Of a DNA stretch of 5,437 nucleotides, positions 1 through 4,676 are shown one piece after another (the stretch's first letter is position 1; the number at the start of each line of letters is the position of its first letter). Both the position numbers and the translations under genes were made by a program. This stretch comes from Phycisphaerales bacterium (GTDB taxonomy: Bacteria > Planctomycetota > Phycisphaerae > Phycisphaerales > SM1A02), in contig SLDM01000014.1 in assembly GCA_007125255.1 (NCBI GenBank), positions 1-5,437 on the forward strand, read 5' to 3'. The notes beneath the pieces are model-generated. The model was not told the DNA's origin. It did not search any database and was given only the letters and a program-made list of their open reading frames with translations.

Positions 1-11
1 AGGAATCGCTC

Positions 12-176
12 ATGGGACTCATTCTGCTCATCATCGTCCTCCTGCTGCTCGTCGGCGCCTTGCCCACGTGGGGGTACAGCCGCCGGTGGGGCTACGGGCC
101 AACCGGCGTATTGGGATTCATCCTGCTGATTGTTCTCATTCTGTTGTTGATGGGCTACCTGCCGCGGGGGTTCTGA
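12..176 (+). CDS. DUF3309 family small membrane protein
   Basis: This 54-residue protein is too short for many gene callers but is recognisable. It starts with a hydrophobic helix (about residues 2-18, rich in L, I and V), followed by the polar turn ALPTWGYSRRWGYGPTG (16-32) and a second hydrophobic helix (33-49), ending in a short PRGF tail. The GALPTW and WGYGP motifs between two helices are the hallmark of the DUF3309 family, whose members are usually about 50 residues long. The family has no established function; members are small inner-membrane proteins often found near stress or envelope genes. The ATG at 12 is preceded by AGGA at bases 1-4 with suitable spacing, which supports this start. 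The promoter must lie to the left of the window. The next gene begins 77 bases downstream on the same strand, so co-transcription is plausible but unproven. Confidence 0.88.
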   Translation: MGLILLIIVLLLLVGALPTWGYSRRWGYGPTGVLGFILLIVLILLLMGYLPRGF

Positions 177-253
177 GCCTGCCATCGACCGGATGCCATC
201 AACCGGAAGAGCGCAAGCCACGTTCACCAACGCCGCAAGAGAAGGGAAGAGCG

Positions 254-553
254 ATGCACACATTTGACCACCACCATGATTCGATTCCCGGCCATCTCGG
301 CCATGATCTGACCGGTCGGATCTGCCGGACCCACCGGCAGATCGCCACCATCCTCGCCAGGAGGCATGGAGAAGCGATCAGTCCGGAGAACGTCAAGCAG
401 ATCTGCCGGACCGCCGAGGCAAAGCTTCTCCGGGCGCTGCTGACCGATGCCTTCACCCCGCTCCGGCGCCGCGCCGGGGCGGGCAGGGACCGAACCACCC
501 ACGCCGGCGGCGCCGGTGAAGGGCGTTCCTCAGACACAAGAAGCGAACCATGA
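254..553 (+). CDS. Small protein with a sigma-70 region 4-like helix-turn-helix
   Basis: This 99-residue protein has a histidine-rich N-terminus (HHH at 6-8, H14, H17). A helical segment at about 25-62 follows, in which THRQIATIL, then ISPENVKQI, then AEAKLLRAL align by eye with the sigma-70 region 4.2 pattern (xxIAxxL...S.E.V.QI...A..KLR). The loop between the first helix and the recognition-like helix is a few residues longer than usual. The C-terminal 35 residues are R, G, T and S-rich and look disordered. No region 2 is present, so it cannot be a complete sigma factor. I infer a small DNA-binding or RNA-polymerase-associated regulator. The ATG at 254 is chosen because a purine-rich ribosome site (GGGAAG, about 245-250) precedes it and because a longer GTG start at 68 would overlap the DUF3309 gene in another frame. 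The stop overlaps the next start as ATGA, indicating translational coupling. It could also be an unrelated HTH protein. Confidence 0.72.
   Translation: MHTFDHHHDSIPGHLGHDLTGRICRTHRQIATILARRHGEAISPENVKQICRTAEAKLLRALLTDAFTPLRRRAGAGRDRTTHAGGAGEGRSSDTRSEP
319..343 (+). repeat. Perfect 10-bp inverted repeat inside the HTH gene
   Basis: GATCTGCCGG (319-328) and CCGGCAGATC (334-343) form a perfect 10-bp stem with a 5-base loop (ACCCA), inside the coding sequence. The first arm plus three bases (GATCTGCCGGACC) recurs exactly at 400-412, also within the gene. Both copies encode ICRT-type peptides in the two halves of the helical region. The stem could fold in the mRNA. A functional role is not shown, and high GC alone can produce such a stem. 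Confidence 0.5.
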
Positions 554-768
554 GCGCCGTGCGAATTGTCGGAATCGTCCTGGCCATTCTCGGCGTCATT
601 CTCTTTATCGTCGGGCTGAACGCCTCGGACTCCCTTGCCGACCGGATGAGCAACTTTTTCACCGGACGATTCACCGAAACCACGATGTGGTACATGATCG
701 GCGGCGCGGTTCTCGCGATCGGCGGCGGCGTGCTGGCAGCGTTCGGAAGTCCCGGAGGAAAGCCGTGA
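550..768 (+). CDS. DUF3185 family small membrane protein
   Basis: This 72-residue protein has two membrane helices (about residues 5-23 and 47-66) around a polar central segment. The centre carries the family signature: GLNASDSLADRMSNFFTG, then the T/S-rich stretch leading into MWYMIGGAVLAIGGG. This matches the DUF3185 pattern (G.NAS.S..S...FFTG.....MW..IGG), and the length is normal for the family. The biochemical function of DUF3185 is unknown; these are small inner-membrane proteins of Gram-negative bacteria. The ATG overlaps the stop of the HTH gene by ATGA and has only a weak ribosome site of its own (AAGAAG), so translation is probably coupled to the upstream gene. The stop is TGA. Confidence 0.88.
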   Translation: MSAVRIVGIVLAILGVILFIVGLNASDSLADRMSNFFTGRFTETTMWYMIGGAVLAIGGGVLAAFGSPGGKP

Positions 769-844
769 GGGTCGAGCCGGCGGAACGTATTCTTGATTGC
801 CCCGCCCCGGTCCCCACCCACATCGATGCCCCCCCCTAGCGCGT

Positions 845-881
845 CATCGCGGCGCAGGATGTTCCGCGATGGCGCCTTTTT
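845..881 (+). terminator. Possible rho-independent terminator or leader hairpin
   Basis: CATCGCGG (845-852) and CCGCGATG (864-871) form a perfect 8-bp stem with an 11-base loop. GCGCC and a run of five T (877-881) follow. An alternative stem pairs GGCGC (851-855) with GCGCC (872-876), placing the T-run directly after the stem. It sits after the DUF3185 gene and before the entericidin-like gene, so it could end the upstream operon or attenuate the downstream gene. The 5-base gap between the better stem and the T-run weakens the call. Confidence 0.4.
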
Positions 882-912
882 CCAAACACTTCCATGTATG
901 AAAGACTCCCCC

Positions 913-1071
913 ATGAAACAGCGCATTCTCCGTCGAACCGGTCAGATGCTGGGCCTCCTCGGCGCCCTGGCGCTCGTCGTCAGCCTCGTGTCGCTCAGCG
1001 GCTGCAACACCTGGAAAGGCGCCGGGAAGGATGTCGAACGAACCGGCGAAGCGATGCAGGGTGAGGATTGA
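913..1071 (+). CDS. Entericidin-like small lipoprotein
   Basis: This 52-residue protein has a basic N-terminus (MKQRILRR), a hydrophobic signal segment (about 11-27) and a lipobox LSGC with the acylated cysteine at position 31. The mature peptide is only 22 residues: CNTWKGAGKDVERTGEAM and a short acidic end. CNT..GAGKD....GEA is the typical pattern of the entericidin A/B family, small envelope lipoproteins. In E. coli, EcnA and EcnB form an antidote/toxin pair under osmotic and stationary-phase control. Only one copy is present here and no partner is visible. The ATG at 913 gives a normal-length signal peptide; an in-frame ATG at 898 would add five residues. Neither start has a strong ribosome site. 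A hairpin at 845-876 lies in the leader, so it may be transcribed separately from the genes upstream. Confidence 0.85.
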   Translation: MKQRILRRTGQMLGLLGALALVVSLVSLSGCNTWKGAGKDVERTGEAMQGED

Positions 1072-1095
1072 ATAGCTCGTCATGCTACGTCTTGA

Positions 1096-1151
1096 CGTCG
1101 TATCTCGGTCCGGTGATCGAACTTCCATCTCGCACGGCTGAGTTGCTACGG
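1096..1151. repeat. Copy 1 of a 56-bp direct repeat
   Basis: This segment aligns without gaps to 1245-1300 at an offset of 149 bases, with 7 mismatches in 56 by my count. The best conserved core is CGGTCCGGTGATCGA followed by TTCCATCTCGCACGGC. Its boundaries are sharp and it lies in non-coding sequence just after the entericidin-like gene. It looks like one member of a dispersed genomic repeat family. Confidence 0.85.
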
Positions 1152-1154
1152 AGA

Positions 1155-1218
1155 AAGGCACGAAGGCACGGAGCGGGGGAGTGACAAAGTGACAAAGTGA
1201 CTGAGTGACGAAAGAGCG
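1155..1218. repeat. 8-bp-periodic tandem tract, forward copy
   Basis: The tract reads in an 8-base register through eight units: AAGGCACG twice, GAGCGGGG, GAGTGACA, AAGTGACA, AAGTGACT, GAGTGACG and AAAGAGCG. The purine start of each unit and the GTGAC core in units 4-7 are conserved. It begins three bases after copy 1 of the 56-bp repeat. A related tract lies inverted at 1420-1470. No open reading frame of credible composition runs through it. Confidence 0.8.
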
Positions 1219-1244
1219 GTGTGTGTGTCGTCCCTGCGAAAGGG

Positions 1245-1300
1245 CGTCGTATTTCGGTCCGGTGATCGAGTTTCCATCTCGCACGGCCGACTCCCTACGG
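1245..1300. repeat. Copy 2 of the 56-bp direct repeat
   Basis: This is the partner of 1096-1151 in the same orientation, with a conserved core and scattered differences, most of them in the last 15 bases before CTACGG. Its right end runs into the hairpin at 1295-1314, which copy 1 lacks; there the sequence turns into the octamer tract instead. Confidence 0.85.
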
Positions 1301-1314
1301 CCCTCTGGCCGTGG
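1295..1314. repeat. Strong hairpin at the end of repeat copy 2
   Basis: ACGGCC (1297-1302) pairs with GGCCGT (1307-1312) around a CTCT loop. A T·G and a C-G pair extend the stem to eight. No T-run follows on either strand, so it is not a standard terminator. It probably belongs to the repeat element. Confidence 0.6.
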
Positions 1315-1372
1315 CACCCTGTGTTCATCGCGCGGGACGGTTTCTTTACTCGGGATGACTGACGCGCGCCGC

Positions 1373-1404
1373 CTGGACTCCCGCTTCCGCGGGAATGACG
1401 GGTT
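1373..1404. repeat. REP-like palindromic element
   Basis: TCCCGC (1379-1384) and GCGGGA (1389-1394) form a 6-bp stem with loop TTCC, flanked by CTGGAC on the left and ATGACGGGTT on the right. The reverse strand translates as SFPRKRESR, a peptide string well known from spurious translations of a widespread bacterial intergenic repeat of this kind. A similar GGGATGAC motif lies just upstream at 1352-1359, suggesting a second, degraded half-element. Confidence 0.7.
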
Positions 1405-1419
1405 CAGGACATTCTCCGA

Positions 1420-1470
1420 CGTCACCCACCCCTTCGTCACTCCGTCACTCCATCACTTTCCCCGTGCCTT
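1420..1470. repeat. 8-bp-periodic tract, inverted copy
   Basis: Read on the reverse strand it gives AAGGCACG, GGGA, AAGTGATG, GAGTGACG, GAGTGACG, AAGGGGTG and GGTGACG. This is the same octamer family as 1155-1218 in the opposite direction. Two 10-bp stretches pair perfectly with the forward tract: 1153-1162 with 1463-1472, and 1203-1212 with 1433-1442. It ends shortly before the stop of the RND gene. Confidence 0.75.
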
Positions 1471-1482
1471 TCTTTCGTCCCC

Positions 1483-2019
1483 TCAGGTCGCGCGCTTCGG
1501 GTTTTCCGGCCCGGTCTGAGCCGGTACGTTCAGGACCCTGGCCCGCCAGCGGCGGCACCACTCCGCCAGGCGATCGAGCAGGACGTAGAACAGCGGCACG
1601 AAGAACGGCGCGAGGAGTGTCGCGCCGAGCATCCCGCCGATCACGCCCGTGCCGATGGAGTGACGGGCGGCCGCGCCCGCGCCGGTCGCGATGACCAGCG
1701 GAATCACGCCGGCGACGAATGCCAGTGATGTCATCAGGATCGGCCGGAAACGGATCCGCGCCGCTTCGAGCGCGGCATCGGTCGCACTGTGGCCCTGATT
1801 GCGACGCTCGGTACAGAACTGGACGATCAGAATCGCGTTCTTCGCGGAGAGACCCACCAGAACGAGCAGACCGATCTGGAAGTAGATGTCCTGCGGCAGT
1901 CCGCGAAAGATGATCGCAGTCATCGCGCCGAAGATGGCGAAGGGAACGACCAGCAGCACGCCCAGGGGCATGATCCACCGTTCGTACTGAGCCGCCAGAA
2001 CGAGGAAAATCACGATCAT
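1483..2019 (-). CDS. C-terminal part of the RND pump, beyond the in-frame amber stop
   Basis: These 178 residues are the last five membrane helices (TM8-TM12) of an HAE1-type RND transporter, in the same frame as the gene ending at 2047. In full-length numbering, [11 protein letters not shown] carries Lys941 and [11 protein letters not shown] carries Arg971 and Thr978. These correspond to AcrB Lys940, Arg971 and Thr978 of the proton relay. The coordinates given start at the first ATG after the stop (2019), but that Met lies inside TM8 and has no ribosome site, so independent translation is doubtful. Codons 2046-2020 (ETPIIIVFG) also belong to the domain and are open. The protein ends with a soluble [12 protein letters not shown] tail and TGA. 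I read it as the second half of one gene split by a TAG, functional only if that codon is read through or is an error. Confidence 0.82.
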   Translation of the reverse strand: MIVIFLVLAAQYERWIMPLGVLLVVPFAIFGAMTAIIFRGLPQDIYFQIGLLVLVGLSAKNAILIVQFCTERRNQGHSATDAALEAARIRFRPILMTSLAFVAGVIPLVIATGAGAAARHSIGTGVIGGMLGATLLAPFFVPLFYVLLDRLAEWCRRWRARVLNVPAQTGPENPKRAT

Positions 2020-2046
2020 GCCGAAGACGATGATGATCGGCGTCTC

Positions 2047-2049
2047 CTA
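2047..2049 (-). other. In-frame TAG interrupting the RND pump gene
   Basis: On the reverse strand the codons read GCC GGC TAG GAG ACG CCG, that is A-G-stop-E-T-P, with the transporter sequence continuing in frame on both sides. The stop is codon 872 of what would be about 1059. In homologues this spot is the short linker before TM8 (SGNQAP or AGNEAP type), where a polar residue is usual. One base change from a sense codon would produce the TAG. Confidence 0.9.
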
Positions 2050-4662
2050 GCCGGCCCGGGACTGCTGGAAGGAGGCGCCGCTCCATTCGTATCCGAAGCC
2101 GGCGGGAAGAGAATCCTCCGCGAGCCGGCTGAGCAGGTTCATCGCCTCGCCGGTGCTGTATCCCGGGGCGGGCGTGCCGGAGATCTGAATCGAGTTGAAC
2201 CCGTTGAATCGCTCAACGAGGTTGGGCCCGCTGCGGAACTCAGACGTCACGACCGCGTCGAGAGGAACCATCTGGCCATTCTGATTGCGCACATGGTAGT
2301 TCCTGATGTCCGCCGGATCGTCACGGTACTGCGGCTGCGCCTGCATGTTCACGCGCCACACCCGTCCGAACATGTTGAAGTCGTTGACGTACACCGTGCC
2401 GAGATAGGTATTGAGCGTGTCGTACACGTCGGCGAGGTCGAGGCCGAGCACCTTCGCTCTCTCCCGATCGACATCGATGAAGACCTGCGGCGCCTGGTAG
2501 CGGATCGACGCGGTGACGTCGGAAATCTGCGGGTGACGCTGCACCTCCTGCAGGAACTCCTCGCTGGCTTCCACCAGGGCCTGGACGGTCTGGCTGCTCC
2601 GATCCTGGAGCTCCATCTGGAAACCGGCGCGCTGGCCGATTCCCTGTACCGCCGGAGGCTGGAACGCGTAGACCATCCCGTCGCGGGCATCGCTGAACCG
2701 CTCCTGGACGGCATCAATCACCGCCTGGGCCCGCATATCCCGCCCGCGCCGCTCGTCGAACGGCTTCAGCGACACGAACAGCGTCGCCGCATTGGAACTG
2801 ATGATTCCGCCGGAGAGCGTGTCCTGGCCGAGCAGGGCAATGACGTCCTGCACCGCGTCGTGCTCGATGAGAAACTGCTCGACTTCCTGAAGCAGACGAT
2901 CCGCGCGATCCATCGAGGCGCCGTCCGGCAGCAGGACGGCGGCGCTGAAGAATCCCTGGTCCTCGCTCGGGAAGAATCCGGTGGGGACGCGGTCGACCAT
3001 GCGGTAGGCGATCAGCGACAGGCCGCCGAAGATGACCAGCGCCACGACCGCATGATGAATCAGCGTCCGCACGCCGGTGGTGTATCCCCGCGTCACCTTT
3101 CGGAACTGCACGTTGAACCACCGAAAGACGAAGAATGTCGGCCGGTCGACTTTCGGCCTGAGAATCATGCGGCAGAGGGCGGGGCTGAGGGTCAGGGCGA
3201 CGAAGCCGGAGATGCCGACGGAAACGGCAATGGTGACGGCAAACTGTCGATACAACTCTCCCGTCATCCCGCCCATGAAGGCGACGGGAACAAAGACCGC
3301 GCAGAGGACGAGGACCATCGTCACCAGCGCTCCGGAGACCTGGCTCATCGCCTTGATCGTCGCATCGCGGGCGGAGAGTTTCTCCTCATCCATGAGGCGC
3401 TCGACGTTTTCAACGACGACAATGGCATCATCCACGACGATGCCGATCGCCAGCACCAGGCCGAAAAGCGTCAGCGTGTTGATGGAGAAGCCGAGCATCT
3501 GCATGCCGGCAAACGCCCCGACGATGGAGACGGGAATGGCGATCAGCGGAATCAGGGTCGCTCGCCATGACTGCAGGAACAGGAAGACGACCAGGATGAC
3601 GAGGATGACCGCTTCGATCAGGGTCTTGACGACCTCGTGAATCGATGCGGTGATGAACGCGGTCGTGTCGTAGGGGACGCGGTAGCGAACGCCTGCCGGG
3701 AAGGATTCCGACAGCTCGTCCATCACGCGGCGGACATTGGCCATCGTGTCCAGCGCATTGGCGTCCACCTGCTGTGAGATCATCATCAATGCGGTGGGCA
3801 GTTCGTTCACCCGCCCGACACGGTCGTAGCTGGCCGAGCCCAGCTCGATATGCGCCACATCGCCGAGACGGACGATGCGGCCGTCGGAGTACGCCCGAAG
3901 AATGATCTGTTCATACTGTCGCGGCTCGTGCAGTCGCCCCTCGGTCTGAACGGGAATGGTCAACTCCACAAGCTCATCCGTCGGCCGGGCGGCAACCGTG
4001 CCCGCGGGAAAGAGATTGTTCTGATCACGAATCGCGCTGGCGACCTCGCGGATCGTCATGTTGATGCCGGTCAGCTTGTCCGGATCGATCCAGATGCGCA
4101 TCGAGTAGGTCCGCGAGCCGAAGATCGTCACATTGCCGACCCCCGGCTCGCGGCGAATGGCATTCAGGATGTTGACGATCGCGTAGTTGCTGAGGAAGAC
4201 GTCGTCATACCGCGGATCGTCAGACTCGAGCGCGACGATGGCCAGCAGGCCGGGTGAGGATTTCGAGACCTCGATTCCACGCCGGATGACTTCCTCGGGC
4301 AGGCGGGAGTACGCGCCGGTCAAGCGGTTCTGGATGTCAACGGCGGCGACGTCCTCGTCGGTCCCCACCTCGAACGTTGCGGTGATGGAGAGTGATCCGT
4401 CGTTCCCGCTGCGCGATTGAAAGTAGAGCAGGTTCGGCACCGCGCTCAGCCGCTGTTCAATCGGTGAAGCGACGGCTTCCGCGACCGTCTCGGCATCGGC
4501 TCCGGGATAGCTGGCGCTGATCTGGACCGAGGGTGGCACGATCTGCGGATAGCGGTCGATCGGCAGGAAGATGATCGCCACCGCGCCGCCCAGCAGGATC
4601 AGCAGGGACAGAACGGTTGCGAAGACCGGCCGATCGATGAAGAACCGTGAGAAGTTGAACAT
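2047..4662 (-). CDS. HAE1-type RND multidrug efflux pump (AcrB-like), cut at codon 872
   Basis: This is the inner-membrane proton/drug antiporter of a tripartite efflux system, the subunit that picks up substrates and drives export through a membrane fusion protein and outer-membrane channel. The start FFIDRPVFA (7-15) with TM1 at 13-33, SYPGADAETV (51-60), IEQRL and GTDEDVA..D.QNRL are HAE1 hallmarks. Two large periplasmic loops span about 34-345 and 555-871. TM2-TM6 lie at about 347-497 and TM7 at about 537-553. TM4 holds GLVLAIGIVVDDAIVVVENV with the proton-relay pair Asp411-Asp412 (AcrB 407/408). The ATG at 4662 follows a strong AAAGGAG site overlapping the MFP stop, so the two genes are one operon and translationally coupled. 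As written, the product lacks TM8-TM12 and would not work; homology continues in frame to 1483. The substrate cannot be told from sequence. Confidence 0.93.
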   Translation of the reverse strand: MFNFSRFFIDRPVFATVLSLLILLGGAVAIIFLPIDRYPQIVPPSVQISASYPGADAETVAEAVASPIEQRLSAVPNLLYFQSRSGNDGSLSITATFEVGTDEDVAAVDIQNRLTGAYSRLPEEVIRRGIEVSKSSPGLLAIVALESDDPRYDDVFLSNYAIVNILNAIRREPGVGNVTIFGSRTYSMRIWIDPDKLTGINMTIREVASAIRDQNNLFPAGTVAARPTDELVELTIPVQTEGRLHEPRQYEQIILRAYSDGRIVRLGDVAHIELGSASYDRVGRVNELPTALMMISQQVDANALDTMANVRRVMDELSESFPAGVRYRVPYDTTAFITASIHEVVKTLIEAVILVILVVFLFLQSWRATLIPLIAIPVSIVGAFAGMQMLGFSINTLTLFGLVLAIGIVVDDAIVVVENVERLMDEEKLSARDATIKAMSQVSGALVTMVLVLCAVFVPVAFMGGMTGELYRQFAVTIAVSVGISGFVALTLSPALCRMILRPKVDRPTFFVFRWFNVQFRKVTRGYTTGVRTLIHHAVVALVIFGGLSLIAYRMVDRVPTGFFPSEDQGFFSAAVLLPDGASMDRADRLLQEVEQFLIEHDAVQDVIALLGQDTLSGGIISSNAATLFVSLKPFDERRGRDMRAQAVIDAVQERFSDARDGMVYAFQPPAVQGIGQRAGFQMELQDRSSQTVQALVEASEEFLQEVQRHPQISDVTASIRYQAPQVFIDVDRERAKVLGLDLADVYDTLNTYLGTVYVNDFNMFGRVWRVNMQAQPQYRDDPADIRNYHVRNQNGQMVPLDAVVTSEFRSGPNLVERFNGFNSIQISGTPAPGYSTGEAMNLLSRLAEDSLPAGFGYEWSGASFQQSRAG

Positions 4663-4669
4663 GGCACGG

Positions 4670-4676
4670 CTCCTTT
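4670..4676 (-). promoter_or_regulatory. Strong Shine-Dalgarno of the RND gene overlapping the MFP stop
   Basis: On the reverse strand TAAAGGAG runs from 4677 to 4670. The TAA ends the membrane fusion protein and AAAGGAG is a near-ideal ribosome site 7 bases before the ATG at 4662. This fixes the pump's start and implies coupled translation of the two subunits. Confidence 0.85.

Noticed and set aside
68..253. An upstream GTG start extending the HTH protein by 62 residues
   Set aside because: The extension would overlap the DUF3309 gene in another frame, and the ATG at 254 has a good ribosome site.
780..812. An ECF-type promoter (GGAAC) upstream of the entericidin-like gene
   Set aside because: Only a GGAAC match is present at 782-786, without a convincing -10 partner, and a hairpin with a T-run lies between it and the gene.
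829..836. A run of eight C as a phase-variation tract
   Set aside because: It lies in non-coding sequence between genes, and nothing ties its length to the expression of a neighbour.
1155..1218. A CRISPR array
   Set aside because: The period is only 8 bases with no unique spacers, and no cas gene is present.
844..1440. A 198-residue open frame on the - strand across the repeat region
   Set aside because: Its peptides are translations of the repeats (SFPRKRESR, PCEMEVRSPDR) and it runs over the entericidin-like gene, so it is not a believable protein.
2010..2046. Reinitiation at the ATG at 2019 producing a separate C-terminal pump subunit
   Set aside because: There is no Shine-Dalgarno and the Met lies inside the hydrophobic core of TM8, so a natural split gene is unlikely compared with a point stop.
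1445..2086. A 213-residue - strand frame overlapping the RND C-terminus
   Set aside because: It is out of frame with the conserved transporter sequence and has an arginine- and aspartate-rich composition typical of a shifted reading.
1789..3570. A 593-residue open frame on the + strand opposite the RND gene
   Set aside because: It is antisense to a clear RND pump gene, its composition is rich in H, R, D and E with no recognisable domain, and such antisense frames are common in GC-rich genes.
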